Positions 15,627 through 26,696 of a stretch of DNA of 64,000 nt are shown here, piece after piece. The notes beneath the pieces were generated by a model. The model worked only from the letters and a program-made list of their open reading frames with translations, made no database searches and had not been told where the DNA came from. This DNA is from Vasconcelosia minhoensis LEGE 07310 (lineage in GTDB: Bacteria; Cyanobacteriota; Cyanobacteriia; Phormidesmidales; Phormidesmidaceae), in assembly GCF_015207255.1 (NCBI RefSeq), contig NZ_JADEXG010000022.1, positions 1 to 64,000 of the forward strand, written 5' to 3'. Each line of letters starts with the position of its first letter. Positions within the stretch are counted from its first letter, which is position 1. Made by a program: the position numbers and the translations under genes.

Positions 15627-17567
15627 ATGATTCGTCTTAAACCCTGGCAGGTAGCCCTGCTGATTGCGCCGATTGCCGCGATCGCGATTTTTATCGTCGT
15701 GGTGGCGGGCATCCAGATTCGGGCCTGGGGGATTAACTGGATTTGGGCCATTGTGGTTTTGCTGATTGTCGGCTGGCAGCGGCTGCTGGCCCGCTGGACG
15801 ACGCCTGCCCTGAACCAGTTTGAAGCCCTGGCCACCGAGGTCAGCGAAGAGCTCGAAGCCGCGACTGACGCCGACGTAGCTGAATCTGCCGACCCCGCTG
15901 CTGCCGCCCAGGCCGAAGCTGCCCTGGAGAAAATTTTGCAGACTGCCCAGGCCGACCCGCCGCTGTGGGAAGACGCGGCCACCTTCTGGCAGCGCTGTCA
16001 GGAGCTGATTGTCGCTATTGCCCAGGTTTACAATCCTGAAGTCAAACGACCCCTGCTGAATATCTACGTGCCCCAGGCCTATGACCTGCTGCGCGGCACC
16101 GTAGACGATATGGATCAGTGGATGGCCAAGCTTGGTCCAGCTCTGAACCAGGTGTCGGTCGGTCAGGTTTATGAAGGCTACGAGGTCTACCGCAAGCTGG
16201 AGCCATCGGCTAAAAAGCTGCTCAAGGTTTGGCAGTGGAGTCAGTGGGTGCTCAACCCGGCGGCGGCGGTAGCCCGGCAGGCCAGTTTGCGCTACAGCAA
16301 CCAGGCCGGTCAGCAGCTTTTATTTAATTTGGGCCAGCTGCTGCGCGAGGCGGCGCTGAGAAATCTGGGACGGCAGGCGATCACGCTCTATGGCGGCACG
16401 GCAGCGCCAACCGTAACTGAGCTCAGCCCCGCCCCAACCGCCCTGCCCAAGGCCAAAACCCAAACCCTGCGAGAAATTCTAGACCAAGCCAAACCCGCTG
16501 AGACCGTAGCCCAGCAGCCGGTGAATATTCTGCTGGTGGGCCGCACCGGGGCCGGTAAGAGCAGCCTGATTAATACTCTCTTCCAGGCCGAAAAGGCGGC
16601 GGTCGATGTGCTGCCCAGCACCGACCAGGTGCAGAACTATCATTGGCAAACCCCCAGCGGCGAGGCCCTAACGCTGTGGGATACGCCGGGCTACGAGCAG
16701 GTTAACCGCGAAGACCTGCGCGAAGCGGTGCTCGACTTTGCTAGCCGGGCCGACCTGCTGCTGCTGGTGACGCCAGCCCTCGACCCGGCTTTGCAGATGG
16801 ACGTAGATTTTCTTCAGGCTCTGCAAACGGCGGGGAATGACCTCAGCGCGATCGCGATTGTCACCCAGGTCGATCGGCTGCGACCGATTCGCGAATGGTC
16901 GCCTCCCTACGACTGGCAGTCGGGCGATCGGCCCAAGGAGAAGGCGATTCGCGAGGCCACCGCCTACCGGGCAGAGCAGCTAGGAGAGCCGTGCGATCAG
17001 GTGCTGCCGCTGGTCACCCGCGATCGCGACCGACCCGACTGGGGCACAGAAATGCTCTCGCTCAGCCTGATCGAAGCTATCTCACCGGCCAAGCAGCTGC
17101 GGCTGGCCCGCTTTCTGCGCAACCGCGAAGCCCGCACCGTCGCCGCTGCCAGAATTATTGACCGCTATACCTTTCAAATGGCGACTACTCAGGGCCTGAC
17201 CAGTCTGCTGAAGAGCCCCGTACTCCAGTTCATCTCAACCCTGACGACAGGGACGCCGACGCTGGCCTATCTGCTGGCCGAAAAGATTCCAGTCGAAGAG
17301 CTGCCGGTGGTCATCGGCAAGCTTCAGATGGCCTATGACCTGTATAATTTGCTGAATGAGGAGTCTGAGCGATCGCGCAGCTTTGACCTGCTCACCCTCT
17401 GGCCGCTGCTGCTAGAAAATCCCACTGCCCCCGACCGCAACGCCTGGGCCTTTGGCCATGCCCTAGTTGAATACTGGTCGCAGGGTCTGTCTATAGATCA
17501 GCTGCGGCAGCGGTTTGAGGCTTACCTGGGTCAAACCCCTCAACTCAATCCGGCAGCTAGCCTATGA
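15627..17567 (+). CDS. membrane-associated GTPase
   Basis: The 646-residue protein begins with two hydrophobic segments (residues 8-27 and 33-48), so it is probably anchored in a membrane. After a long helical region, a P-loop GTPase domain starts near residue 300: G1 GRTGAGKSSLIN, G3 WDTPGYE and G4 TQVDRLRP. The C-terminus is helical and less conserved. It belongs to the broad Era/HSR1-related or dynamin-like GTPases common in cyanobacteria; no precise role is known. Its stop overlaps the start of the O-methyltransferase gene by four bases, so the two are co-translated. Confidence 0.88.
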   Translation: MIRLKPWQVALLIAPIAAIAIFIVVVAGIQIRAWGINWIWAIVVLLIVGWQRLLARWTTPALNQFEALATEVSEELEAATDADVAESADPAAAAQAEAALEKILQTAQADPPLWEDAATFWQRCQELIVAIAQVYNPEVKRPLLNIYVPQAYDLLRGTVDDMDQWMAKLGPALNQVSVGQVYEGYEVYRKLEPSAKKLLKVWQWSQWVLNPAAAVARQASLRYSNQAGQQLLFNLGQLLREAALRNLGRQAITLYGGTAAPTVTELSPAPTALPKAKTQTLREILDQAKPAETVAQQPVNILLVGRTGAGKSSLINTLFQAEKAAVDVLPSTDQVQNYHWQTPSGEALTLWDTPGYEQVNREDLREAVLDFASRADLLLLVTPALDPALQMDVDFLQALQTAGNDLSAIAIVTQVDRLRPIREWSPPYDWQSGDRPKEKAIREATAYRAEQLGEPCDQVLPLVTRDRDRPDWGTEMLSLSLIEAISPAKQLRLARFLRNREARTVAAARIIDRYTFQMATTQGLTSLLKSPVLQFISTLTTGTPTLAYLLAEKIPVEELPVVIGKLQMAYDLYNLLNEESERSRSFDLLTLWPLLLENPTAPDRNAWAFGHALVEYWSQGLSIDQLRQRFEAYLGQTPQLNPAASL

Positions 17568-18226
17568 CTAACCAAACCCAGGGCCTCGACGAAGCCCTTT
17601 ATCAATATCTGCTATCCACGACGCTGCGCGAAACGCCGCTGCTGGCCGAGCTGCGGCAGGAAACCGCTAACCATCCCCGATCAATGATGCAGATTGCGCC
17701 AGAGCAGGGACAGTTTATGGCCCTGCTGATGGAGCTGATCGGCGCGCAGAGAACCCTGGAGGTGGGCGTATTCACCGGCTATAGCGCCCTGGTTGTCGCT
17801 CAGGCGCTCCCCCCCCAGGGCAAAGTCGTGGCCTGCGATGTCAGTGAGAAATATACCGCGATCGCGCAGCGCTACTGGCAGCGCGCCGGGGTGGCTGACA
17901 AAATTGACCTGCGCATCGGCAACGCGGTCGAAACCTTAGACAAGCTAATACAAAGCGGCCAGCAAGATTTTGACTTTGCCTTTATCGACGCTGACAAGAG
18001 CAGCTACGATCGCTACTACGAGCAGGCCCTCCAGCTGGTTCGACCAGGCGGGCTGATCGCCATTGACAATGCCCTCTGGTACGGTCGAGTCGCCGACCCC
18101 ACCGTGCAGGACAACCGCACCCAGCAAATCCGCGCTCTCAATATTAAGGTGACTGAGGATAATCGGGTCAGCACCAGCCTAGTCCCCATCGGCGATGGCC
18201 TACTGCTCGCCCGCAAGCGAGCCTAA
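17564..18226 (+). CDS. class I SAM-dependent O-methyltransferase
   Basis: The 220-residue product is of the caffeoyl-CoA O-methyltransferase type: SAM-binding motif EVGVFTGYSALVVAQALP, then ACDVSEKYTAIAQ, and the metal-binding segment FDFAFIDADKSSYDRYYEQA followed by GLIAIDNALWYGRV. These enzymes methylate catechol-like hydroxyls with a divalent metal. Cyanobacterial members act on small phenolics, but the in vivo substrate is unknown. It overlaps the GTPase gene by four bases (ATGA). Confidence 0.93.
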   Translation: MTNQTQGLDEALYQYLLSTTLRETPLLAELRQETANHPRSMMQIAPEQGQFMALLMELIGAQRTLEVGVFTGYSALVVAQALPPQGKVVACDVSEKYTAIAQRYWQRAGVADKIDLRIGNAVETLDKLIQSGQQDFDFAFIDADKSSYDRYYEQALQLVRPGGLIAIDNALWYGRVADPTVQDNRTQQIRALNIKVTEDNRVSTSLVPIGDGLLLARKRA

Positions 18227-18316
18227 GGAAGCTGCGCGTAAATAACATACCAGAGGGCCATTGGTACTTGATTTGTTTGCCAATTCCTAACTGTACCCGA
18301 TCACCCCCTTACTCCC

Positions 18317-21300
18317 TCAAGAACCCACACCAGCCATCTCCGCCGTCTCCACCGTTTCTGCCTCAGGACTATCCGCCTCAGACGGAGGAACCACCTGCCA
18401 GAACTTAGGCAGATACTCAGCCCAGCGGTCTAAAATCTCAGCCGCTTTCTGACTGCCGGTGCGCTCTGCGTGGGCAGAAATCAGCCGCTTCAGCTGCTGT
18501 TCGCCCGCCTCACTGGTCACCCGCTGTACCTTGACGATTTCTGGATTCACCCGAGTCGGGAAATCACCCGCTTCGTCCAGGAAGTAAGCCAGGCCGCCAG
18601 TCATGCCCGCGCCCACATTGCGACCCACGCCGCCTAAGACCGCGACTACGCCGCCGGTCATGTACTCGCAGCAGTGGTCGCCCGCGCCCTCAATCACGGC
18701 CTGGCCCTTCGAGTTACGGACGGCAAAGCGCTCGCCTGCGATTCCCAACGCGTAAAGCGTGCCGCCGGTAGCGCCGTAGAGGCAGGTATTGCCCAGGATG
18801 ACGTTTTCTGACGGATTGTAGGTCACCTCGGCTGGCGGCTTGATGATAATCTCGCCGCCGTGCATCCCCTTGCCCACATAGTCATTGGCTTCGCCTACCA
18901 GGGTCAGGGTCATCCCCGGCAGGTTAAAGGCGCCAAAGCTCTGGCCCGCAGCGCCGGTAAAGGTCAGGTCGAGCTGACCTTCAAAGCCGCCGTTGCCGTA
19001 CTTTTTCGCGATCGCGCCCGCTACCCGAGCCCCCACCGTCCGGTCGGTGTTGACCACCGGATAGGTCTGAGCGACACTGCCCTGCTGCGCGATCGCCTGG
19101 GCGACTTCGGCATTTGCCAGAATCTCGTCGTCGAGTACCGGACCGTTGTTATGGACGGTTTCATGCTCCAGCCAGGCGCGATCGTCCTGGGAATTCGGCA
19201 GGTCAATTAGGCAAGAGAGATTCAGCGACTGGGTTTTAGTCAGGTTCAGGTCGGTTCGCGGCTTCAGCAGGTCGGCCCGGCCAATGATTTCGCTGAGCGA
19301 ACGGTAGCCCAGCTTGGCCAGCAGCGAACGGGTTTCTTGCGCCACAAAGGAAAAGAAATTCACCACATGCTCCGGTATCCCGGTAAAGCGCTGGCGCAGC
19401 TCTTCCTTCTGAGTCGCCACCCCCACCGGGCAGTTGTTGGTATGGCAAATGCGGGCCATGATGCAGCCTTCGGCGATCATTGAAATTGAGCCGAAGCCGT
19501 ATTCTTCGCCGCCCATGAGTGCGCCCATGATCACATCCCAGCCGGTCTTAAGGCCGCCATCGACCCGCAGCCGGACGCGATCGCGCAGCTGATTCTGCAT
19601 CAGCACTCGATGGACTTCGCTCAGCCCCAGCTCCCAGGGCACCCCGGCATGCTTGATCGAGCTCAGCGGCGAAGCGCCGGTGCCGCCGTCGTGACCCGCA
19701 ATCAGGATGACGTCAGCATTACTTTTAGCCACCCCAGCGGCCACCGTGCCAATCCCAATCTCAGCCACCAGCTTCACCGAAACGCCTGCGTTGGGGTTGA
19801 TCTGATGCAGGTCAAAAATCAGCTGGGCCAGGTCTTCGATCGAATAGATGTCGTGGTGGGGCGGTGGCGAAATTAACGTCACCCCAGCTTTTGACCGCCG
19901 CAGTCCAGCGATATATTCGCTCACCTTTTTACCCGGCAGCTGGCCACCCTCTCCGGGCTTAGCGCCCTGAGCCATTTTGATCTCAATCTGCTTGGCATTC
20001 ATCAGGTACTCGGGCGTGACGCCAAAGCGACCCGAAGCCACCTGCTTGATCGCCGAAGAGGCGGTGTCGCCGTTGCGCAGTCCCTTCAGGTGGGGCAGCG
20101 TCGGCGAATGGCCCTCGGCATCCACGTCGTCGAGCACCTTAAAGCGCACAGAATCTTCGCCGCCTTCGCCCGAATTGGACTTGCCGCCAATCCGGTTCAT
20201 CGCGATCGCGAGCGTCTCATGGGCTTCCCGTGACAGCGACCCCAGGGACATGCCGCCCGTGCAGAACCGCTCCATAATGGCCTCGACCGGCTCGACTTCG
20301 GCCAGGTCGATGGACTCGCGATCGCTGTCAAACTCCAGCAGATCCCTCAGCGCCGACAGGGGCCGATTGTGCAGCTGCTCCATGTAGACCGCATAGTGGT
20401 CGTACTGGCGCGTTTCGACTGCCTTGTGCAGCAGCTTGGTCATGGCCGGGTTATTCATGTGGTACTCACCCGACGGTCTGGACTGGACGAAGCCCATATT
20501 CTCTAACCGCTTGCGGGTGAGTTCGGGGAAGGCCTTCTGGTGGAAAGACATGGTTTCATGGGCAAGTTCTTCAATCCCCAGACCGCCCAGCCGGGAAACG
20601 GTACCCCGGAAGGCAAGTTCCAGCAAATCGAGGCCAATCCCGATCGCCTCAAAAATCTGCGCCCCCTGATAGCTCGACAGTAGCGAGATGCCCATCTTCG
20701 AGAGAATCTTCAACAGCCCCATCTCCACCGCTTTACGGTAGTTAGCCTGAGCCCCGTTCAGGGTCGAGACCGGCAGCTTGCCCATCTCCATTTGCTTTTG
20801 GGTCTTGCTATCAGCCCACCAATGTCGCACGCTCTCAAAGGCCAGGTAAGGACAGATGGCGCTAGCGCCATAGCCCAGCAGGCAGGCAAAGTGATGGGTG
20901 CTCCAGCACTGGGCCGTATCGACCACCAGGGAGGCTTTCATCCGCAGCTCCTGGCGGATCAGGTGATGGTGAACTGCGCCGACGGCTACCAGGGGCGGAA
21001 TATAGGTGTACTCTGCGGCAAGCAGAGCCGGATCGCCGTTATCGTCCAGCCGGTCACTGAGAATGAGAATTTCGCTACCGGCGGCGACGGCGGCGGCGGC
21101 GCGATCGCACAGGGCCTGAATCGCTTCGGTCAGACCCGCCGGTCCGCCCTGCACCTGATACAAAGTAGAGAGATTGCTAACCTCAAACGCCGATTCGCGA
21201 ATCATCGCCAGCTCTGGTTCATTGACCACCGGCGACTCTAGCTTCAGCAGCCGAGCCTGTTCGGGCGTTGCCTCTAGCAGATTACCTCGCGGGCCGAGCT

Positions 21301-22975
21301 GGGTGGTCAGCGACATCACCAGCCGCTCCCGCAGCGGATCAATCGGCGGGTTGGTAACCTGAGCAAACCGCTGTTTGAAATAGTCGTAGAGCTGGTGAGG
21401 CTTTTCCGAGAGAATCGCCAGCGGCGTATCGTTCCCCATACAGAAGGTGGGCTCTTTGGCCTGGGCCGCCATGTCCTGAATAATCATGTCCAGGTCTTCG
21501 GCAGTGTAGCCAAAGGCCGTTTGCTGGGTCATCAGCGCCTGAGATTCTAGATAGGCGTCCTCGCCGAATAGCTGCGGCGAAATCTCCTGTCGGTGCTGTA
21601 GCCATTCGCCGTAGGGCTCAGCGGCCGCGATGCGCTGCTTGATTTCCCAATTTTTGAGAATTTCCTGGGTCTTAAAATCAATGGCGATCATCTGACCGGG
21701 GCCAAGTCGGCCTTTCTCAATCACCTTCTCAACCGGCATATCGACCACGCCCGCTTCCGACGAGACAATCAGGTAGCCGTCTGAGGTGATGACATAGCGA
21801 GCCGGGCGCAGACCGTTGCGGTCTAACGTCGCCCCGACCTGCTTGCCGTCGCTAAACACAATCAGGGCTGGGCCATCCCAGGGCTCCTGAACGCCGCTGT
21901 AATATTCGTAAAAATCAGTAATCTCAGGATGGTCGGCCAGGTCGGGCTGGTTTTGATAGGCCTCTGGCACCATCATCATCAGCGACTCTAGCGGGCTGCG
22001 ACCAGAGCGCACCAGCAGCTCCATCGCCCCGTCTAAGTTAGCGGAGTCGCTATCCTCCGCATCGACCACCGGCTTCAGTAGGGAAAGCTGCTCGCCCCAA
22101 AGCGGATGGGCCAGATCGGCCTGCCGCGCCATCATCCAGTTGATATTGCCGATCAGCGTATTGATTTCGCCGTTGTGGCCCAGCAGTCGCATCGGATGGG
22201 CCAGCGGCCATTTAGGCATAGTGTTGGTGCTAAAGCGGCGATGGTAGACGGCAAAGGGGCTCTCATAGGCCGGATTTTGCAAATCTTGGTAAAACTGACC
22301 CAGGACCTCCGAGCGCACCATGCCTTTATAGACAATCGTTTGGCTAGAGAAAGAGCAGACGTAGAGCTCCTGTAGGGCACCAATCACCTCTGGAGAAAGG
22401 GCTTTGCTGCCGCTCAGCTTGCGAATTGCCTGCTCAAACTGTCGCCGAATCAGATAGAGCTGCCGTTCTAAATCGTCCCCACTCAGATTAGGGGATTGCA
22501 CCAGTACCTGTTCAATCTGGGGCTGAAACTGCCGAGCCTGGGGACCTAACGTCTCGGGCTTAACGGGCACGGCTCGCCAGCCTAGAAAGGTAAATCCCGC
22601 CACCTGTACCGCCTTTTCCATCTCCTGCCGGGCTACATTAGTTGCCGCTTCGGCCTGGGGTAGGAAGACCATTCCGACGCCGGTCTGCTCGGGCTCTAAA
22701 GGCTCTAAGCCAGCTTCGTCCGCCCAGTCTTGCATTAGCTGCCAGGGTATCGCCGTCATCACACCGGCCCCGTCGCCTGAATCCTGGTCGGCACAGCAGC
22801 CGCCCCGGTGCTCCATGCAGCCCAGTGCGGTCAGGGCATCCGCAACCAGATTATGGCTGACCCGGCCGCGCTGGTCGGCAATAAAGCCAACGCCGCAGGC
22901 GTCACGTTCTTCGACCAGCCATCGCGGGCCAGATAATAGGCTATGGTTGACCGGAGGAGTTTGGTTAAATGTCAT
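18317..22975 (-). CDS. gltS: ferredoxin-dependent glutamate synthase
   Basis: Fd-GOGAT makes two glutamates from glutamine and 2-oxoglutarate using reduced ferredoxin, the main entry of ammonia nitrogen in photosynthetic cells. The 1552-residue protein has a short propeptide and the nucleophile Cys27 (ERDACGVGF) of the class II glutaminase domain. A central domain follows, then the FMN-binding synthase domain ([20 protein letters not shown]) and the 3Fe-4S cysteines ([19 protein letters not shown]). The C-terminus is the beta-helical GXGXG domain ([29 protein letters not shown]). No small NADPH subunit (gltD) is adjacent, which supports the ferredoxin type (also called glsF). I looked for an NtcA box (GTA-N8-TAC) upstream and saw none. 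Confidence 0.96.
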   Translation of the reverse strand: MTFNQTPPVNHSLLSGPRWLVEERDACGVGFIADQRGRVSHNLVADALTALGCMEHRGGCCADQDSGDGAGVMTAIPWQLMQDWADEAGLEPLEPEQTGVGMVFLPQAEAATNVARQEMEKAVQVAGFTFLGWRAVPVKPETLGPQARQFQPQIEQVLVQSPNLSGDDLERQLYLIRRQFEQAIRKLSGSKALSPEVIGALQELYVCSFSSQTIVYKGMVRSEVLGQFYQDLQNPAYESPFAVYHRRFSTNTMPKWPLAHPMRLLGHNGEINTLIGNINWMMARQADLAHPLWGEQLSLLKPVVDAEDSDSANLDGAMELLVRSGRSPLESLMMMVPEAYQNQPDLADHPEITDFYEYYSGVQEPWDGPALIVFSDGKQVGATLDRNGLRPARYVITSDGYLIVSSEAGVVDMPVEKVIEKGRLGPGQMIAIDFKTQEILKNWEIKQRIAAAEPYGEWLQHRQEISPQLFGEDAYLESQALMTQQTAFGYTAEDLDMIIQDMAAQAKEPTFCMGNDTPLAILSEKPHQLYDYFKQRFAQVTNPPIDPLRERLVMSLTTQLGPRGNLLEATPEQARLLKLESPVVNEPELAMIRESAFEVSNLSTLYQVQGGPAGLTEAIQALCDRAAAAVAAGSEILILSDRLDDNGDPALLAAEYTYIPPLVAVGAVHHHLIRQELRMKASLVVDTAQCWSTHHFACLLGYGASAICPYLAFESVRHWWADSKTQKQMEMGKLPVSTLNGAQANYRKAVEMGLLKILSKMGISLLSSYQGAQIFEAIGIGLDLLELAFRGTVSRLGGLGIEELAHETMSFHQKAFPELTRKRLENMGFVQSRPSGEYHMNNPAMTKLLHKAVETRQYDHYAVYMEQLHNRPLSALRDLLEFDSDRESIDLAEVEPVEAIMERFCTGGMSLGSLSREAHETLAIAMNRIGGKSNSGEGGEDSVRFKVLDDVDAEGHSPTLPHLKGLRNGDTASSAIKQVASGRFGVTPEYLMNAKQIEIKMAQGAKPGEGGQLPGKKVSEYIAGLRRSKAGVTLISPPPHHDIYSIEDLAQLIFDLHQINPNAGVSVKLVAEIGIGTVAAGVAKSNADVILIAGHDGGTGASPLSSIKHAGVPWELGLSEVHRVLMQNQLRDRVRLRVDGGLKTGWDVIMGALMGGEEYGFGSISMIAEGCIMARICHTNNCPVGVATQKEELRQRFTGIPEHVVNFFSFVAQETRSLLAKLGYRSLSEIIGRADLLKPRTDLNLTKTQSLNLSCLIDLPNSQDDRAWLEHETVHNNGPVLDDEILANAEVAQAIAQQGSVAQTYPVVNTDRTVGARVAGAIAKKYGNGGFEGQLDLTFTGAAGQSFGAFNLPGMTLTLVGEANDYVGKGMHGGEIIIKPPAEVTYNPSENVILGNTCLYGATGGTLYALGIAGERFAVRNSKGQAVIEGAGDHCCEYMTGGVVAVLGGVGRNVGAGMTGGLAYFLDEAGDFPTRVNPEIVKVQRVTSEAGEQQLKRLISAHAERTGSQKAAEILDRWAEYLPKFWQVVPPSEADSPEAETVETAEMAGVGS

Positions 22976-23504
22976 GCGCGGTTACCCTGGAAGATGATTT
23001 GAAGATGTAAAACGACTCTGAAGTCAGCCCAGATAAACCTCATAGGCTCAGTCTTGAATAGGCAATTTTTTTGGAGAGCGGAAAACCTGAGCGGCTCGGC
23101 TGCAGCAGCTCAGAAACTTTACGGACGTCAAGCCCTTAATGGAATTTTAGAGACGATTGGCCTAAATAAGCAACCATGCGCCTTCAAGCCTCCCGACTGA
23201 ACTCGGGGTAGACCGGCGCTTCCGAAACGCTCAGGTCGCCCTGAAGATTCCAAAAGTGCCAATTTGCAAGCTATCCCAAGCTGTGCGATCGCGTTTCCGG
23301 TGGACTGATATCTTAAAATCTCGATTTCCCATCAGTCAAGCTGCAGCCCTAGACTGTCTAGTTTTCCTGACAACTGCGGTCTCCCTTTGACAGTCCTTGG
23401 CAGCTCCTGGCAAGGTGAACAATTTTGACAAGATCGCCCAAACTGGGGTGGCCTTGGGGCAATCTTAGAACGACGTCGCCTCTGTTGCGGTTTAACTCAA
23501 TTTT
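22976..23504. other. 529-base divergent promoter region of gltS and the glycosidase gene
   Basis: No gene is supported here. It separates two divergent genes and so must hold both promoters. One HIP1-like site (GTGCGATCGCG) lies near 23283. TTGACA at 23424-23429 could be a -35 box for the rightward gene, but no clear -10 follows at the right distance. Confidence 0.4.
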
Positions 23505-25418
23505 ATGAAAGCGTTTTCTCGCTCGGTAGGTTTCACGGATGGGCAGTCGCGATCGCGGGCCCCTCACCCGTCGCTTCAGCGAATTTTGCTGCGCTTCAGC
23601 CGCATTAGCCTGCTCGCTGCCGTGACCTGGGTGCTGCCCGGCGGGGCGCTATCGCCAGCTGAGCTGGTGGCATCTAAGTCGGGCTTGGTCGATCTGGAGT
23701 CGCTGACCCAGCAGCAGACGGCGGCTCAGGCCGACCAAACCCAGGCCCAGCTCAGCCCAGGCGTCCCCCAGGGGGCCAGTCAGGGCGGGACTCAAATCAG
23801 CTTCAACGGCCGTACTCTCTCGGGCAGATGGCAGCGGCAGGACGATCGGATTAGCCTCACCAGCGCTGCCGCCAGCCTGCTGGGGGCCGAACTCACCAGC
23901 AGCTCAGACCCGGCCCGCCAGCCGCTGGACTGGTTCCCCCGGCCCGAGACGGCGCGGCTGGCGCTGCCGGTGCGGTGGCAGGCTAACGAGCGCTACCTCG
24001 ACATCACCGACTGGGCTCAGAGCTACGGCTGGCAGCTTCAGACTCGCGGCAACCAGCTGCAAATCACCCAGCCGCCCGGTCAGGTCGGAGCCATTCGGCA
24101 GGGGCGGCAGCCCTGGGGCGATCGGATTGTGATCGACTTGAGCCAGCCAGCCGCCTGGCAGGTGGATGCGGTAGACGGCTACACCGTCACTCTCGATGCC
24201 CTCACTCCGGCCCAGACGATTGCTGCCTTTAAGCCCAGCCTCGGCAACCTGCTCACGGGTCTAAAAGTTTCCAGCCAGAATGGCCGGACGGTGATCAACC
24301 TAAAGACCAGCGACACCGCCCAGCCCCGAATCTGGACGCTGGGCAACCCCAACCGGCTGGTCATCGATATTCGTCAGGACGCGATGGTAGAGCGCGATAT
24401 TGCCTGGGCTCCCGGCGTTCGCTGGCGGCAGCAGTACGTCACGGTGGGCGGCAGCCGCTTTCCGGTCTATCTGCTGGTGGTCGATCCGCGCGAGTCGAGG
24501 CTAGACCTGCGCCCGATCTGGTCTAACCCCGGCACGGCGGTGGGGATCGCGCCAATTATCACGACGGCCCAGCGCTATCAGGCCGCCGCCGCCGTCAATG
24601 CCGGATTTTTTAACCGCAACAACCAGCTTCCCCTGGGGGCGCTGCGAGAGAACGGTCGCTGGATCTCTGGACCGATTTTAGGTCGGGGAGCTATGGCCTG
24701 GAATCCGGACGGCGACCTGGTGATGGATCGGCTCCGGCTTTCCGAGGTCGTCACCACCGAGTCCGGCCAGACTTTTCCAGTCCTGACGGTTAACAGCGGC
24801 TATGTGCAGGCGGGGATTGCCCGCTTCACGTCAGATTGGGGAGCTAGCTATACCCCGATAACCGACGGTGAGGTCGTCATAACCGTCCGTGACCAGCGAG
24901 TGGCCGATCAGCGGACATTGGGCTCAGCCGGGAGCGGCAGTATCCCGATCCCTCCGAATGGCTATCTGCTGGTGCTGCGCAATTTCTCTACGGCGGCGGC
25001 GAGTTTACGTCCAGGTTCAGGCGTCGCGATCGCGAGCCAAAGCCTGCCGACATCGTTCGACCAGTATGCCAACGTGGTCGGGGGTGGGCCGCTGCTGATC
25101 CGCGATCGCCGGGTCGTCCTCGATCCGCAGCTTGAGGGCTTTAGCAGTAACTTCATTCAGGGCATGGCTCCGCGCACTGCTATTGGTAAAACCGCTGACG
25201 GCACCTGGCTGATTGTCGCGATGCAGGGTCGGATTGGGGGGCGCGGCCCGACCCTGGCCGAGACGGCGCAGATCATGCAGCAGCTGGGCAGCGTCGATGC
25301 GCTTAATCTGGACGGCGGTAGTTCCTCCAGCCTCTATCTAGGTGGGCAGCTGCTGAACCGCTCTCCGCGGACGGCAGCGCGGGTACACAACGGGATTGGG
25401 CTATTTTTGACCGAGTAG
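23505..25418 (+). CDS. secreted phosphodiester glycosidase-family protein
   Basis: The 637-residue protein has a long basic N-terminus and a hydrophobic stretch (ISLLAAVTWVLPGGALS) that is probably a signal sequence. Residues 100-290 resemble a stress-protein-like domain followed by an AMIN-type beta domain (GDRIVIDLSQPAAWQVDAVD). The C-terminal 300 residues are the NAGPA/phosphodiester glycosidase domain (YQAAAAVNAGFFNRNNQLPL, RTAIGKTADGTWLIVAMQGR, ALNLDGGSSSSLY). It likely acts on cell-surface polysaccharide in the periplasm. The substrate is unknown. The gene stands alone. Confidence 0.88.
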   Translation: MKAFSRSVGFTDGQSRSRAPHPSLQRILLRFSRISLLAAVTWVLPGGALSPAELVASKSGLVDLESLTQQQTAAQADQTQAQLSPGVPQGASQGGTQISFNGRTLSGRWQRQDDRISLTSAAASLLGAELTSSSDPARQPLDWFPRPETARLALPVRWQANERYLDITDWAQSYGWQLQTRGNQLQITQPPGQVGAIRQGRQPWGDRIVIDLSQPAAWQVDAVDGYTVTLDALTPAQTIAAFKPSLGNLLTGLKVSSQNGRTVINLKTSDTAQPRIWTLGNPNRLVIDIRQDAMVERDIAWAPGVRWRQQYVTVGGSRFPVYLLVVDPRESRLDLRPIWSNPGTAVGIAPIITTAQRYQAAAAVNAGFFNRNNQLPLGALRENGRWISGPILGRGAMAWNPDGDLVMDRLRLSEVVTTESGQTFPVLTVNSGYVQAGIARFTSDWGASYTPITDGEVVITVRDQRVADQRTLGSAGSGSIPIPPNGYLLVLRNFSTAAASLRPGSGVAIASQSLPTSFDQYANVVGGGPLLIRDRRVVLDPQLEGFSSNFIQGMAPRTAIGKTADGTWLIVAMQGRIGGRGPTLAETAQIMQQLGSVDALNLDGGSSSSLYLGGQLLNRSPRTAARVHNGIGLFLTE

Positions 25419-25616
25419 GGCCGACAGCTTTACGCAGGGATCATGCGAATAAAGAAATCGTATAAATTACCGGTTTTTGTCGCCCTGGAACTGTTGAGGA
25501 CTAGAACGGTCTTGCTAATATGAACTGGCACATCGGGCCAACGCAAAGCCACTGGCATCTGTAACGCAGCAGATTCGAATAACCTAAATCGATCTGTAAG
25601 GAGTATTGAGGAATTT

Positions 25617-26048
25617 ATGGTTCAAGCTAAAGAACGCACCCAATCCGCGCCGCCGGACGTTTCTCAGGATGTCCCTAAGGAAAAAGGCTTTGAAGGCGTC
25701 GCCGCGACTGAGCTCAGACCCTGGGGCTCCTTTACCGTGCTCGAAGAGGGTAAAGGCTACAAAATTAAGCGCATCGAGGTGAAGCCAGGGCATCGGCTGA
25801 GCCTGCAGATGCACCACCACCGCAGCGAGCATTGGATTGTCGTCTCAGGAACGGCTAAGGTCTCCTGTGGCGAGCAGGAAATCATGCTCTGCTCCAATCA
25901 GTCCACCTATGTTCCAGCCTGCACCAGCCACCGCCTGGAAAATTCGGGCGTGATTCCGCTGGTGCTAATTGAGGTGCAGAATGGCGAATACCTGGGTGAA
26001 GATGACATCATCCGCTTTCAGGACGACTACGCTCGCCATCAGCACTAG
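25617..26048 (+). CDS. cupin-domain mannose-6-phosphate isomerase-like protein
   Basis: The 143-residue product is a stand-alone version of the C-terminal domain of type II phosphomannose isomerase/GDP-mannose pyrophosphorylase: PWGSFTVLEEGKGYKIKRIE, the metal-binding cupin motif LSLQMHHHRSEHWIVVSGTA, and VPACTSHRLENSG with NGEYLGEDDIIRFQDDY. It probably isomerises mannose-6-phosphate and fructose-6-phosphate for surface sugar synthesis. The first 30 residues are not conserved. GGAG lies a few bases before ATG 25617. A strong terminator follows. Confidence 0.9.
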   Translation: MVQAKERTQSAPPDVSQDVPKEKGFEGVAATELRPWGSFTVLEEGKGYKIKRIEVKPGHRLSLQMHHHRSEHWIVVSGTAKVSCGEQEIMLCSNQSTYVPACTSHRLENSGVIPLVLIEVQNGEYLGEDDIIRFQDDYARHQH

Positions 26049-26103
26049 CACCCGGCTCTGCCGAACTACCAAGTTCTAGCGTTCAGTCTATCAGCACAAT
26101 CCT

Positions 26104-26134
26104 GCGGGGGCATAGAGCCTATGCCCCCGCTTTT
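26104..26134 (+). terminator. Rho-independent terminator after the cupin gene
   Basis: An 11-base perfect stem (GCGGGGGCATA / TATGCCCCCGC) with a 5-base loop is followed by TTTT. It lies 55 bases after the cupin stop and before the IscA-like gene, separating their transcription. Confidence 0.85.
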
Positions 26135-26194
26135 GCTATCCTGAAAACCGGGCTCACGGCTCAGTCCCCCATTCTCTGCTCAATCGCAATCTGC

Positions 26195-26608
26195 ATGATT
26201 CAGCTCACAGCGGCCGCTATTCAGGAAATTAACCGGCTGCGCGATCGCCAGAACCTGACTGCCGCTAATTTTCGTCTGGACATTCGGCCCAGCGGCTGCG
26301 CCCAGTGGGCCTACCAGCTGTCTTTTGAGTCAGTAGATTTAAATGCGGGATCAGAGACCAATTCAACGACTGGGTCAGACGACATCTATGATTTTGGCAA
26401 CGTTCGGGTTGTGGTCAGCCAGACGAACCGGGCCTATTTAGAAAACTTAAAGATCGACTTTTCTGAAGACCTGATGGGCGGTGCCTTTCGCTTTGACAAT
26501 CCGCAGGCTACAGAGAGCTGTCGCTGCGGCTATGCGTTCGCGATCGCGCCTGCTGACCCCGCCGCCGAGCCGCCCTATCGGCAGTCCGAACCTGCCCCGC
26601 CAATCTAA
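26195..26608 (+). CDS. IscA/HesB-like iron-sulfur cluster assembly protein
   Basis: The 137-residue product has the A-type carrier fold: MIQLTAAAIQEINRLRDRQN, LRLDIRP-type strand with SGCAQW (first Cys), and the C-terminal CRCGYAF in place of the usual CGCGSSF. A-type proteins carry Fe-S clusters or iron. The middle has a long insert rich in Ser/Thr/Asp, and the last 18 residues are proline-rich. These differences place it in a divergent cyanobacterial subgroup, not canonical IscA or SufA. It precedes the str operon on the same strand. Confidence 0.85.
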   Translation: MIQLTAAAIQEINRLRDRQNLTAANFRLDIRPSGCAQWAYQLSFESVDLNAGSETNSTTGSDDIYDFGNVRVVVSQTNRAYLENLKIDFSEDLMGGAFRFDNPQATESCRCGYAFAIAPADPAAEPPYRQSEPAPPI

Positions 26609-26621
26609 AGCCAAGCTAAAA

Positions 26622-26651
26622 TTGACAAGCTAAAAATATAATTGCTAGTAT
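26622..26651 (+). promoter_or_regulatory. likely str operon promoter
   Basis: A perfect -35 box TTGACA (26622-26627) is followed, 18 bases later, by TAGTAT (26646-26651) as the -10 element. The region between is A+T-rich. The start of rpsL is 46 bases beyond, a normal leader length. Confidence 0.5.
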
Positions 26652-26696
26652 CAGAGCTTGTGACGATACCGTAATAACCAGCACCATCCACATTCT

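Noticed and set aside
18860-22375. Several long frames opposite gltS
   Set aside because: They are shadows of a well-conserved G+C-rich gene and have no family features of their own.
22976-23504. NtcA binding site upstream of gltS
   Set aside because: I looked for GTA-N8-TAC and saw no match; nitrogen control cannot be claimed from this sequence.
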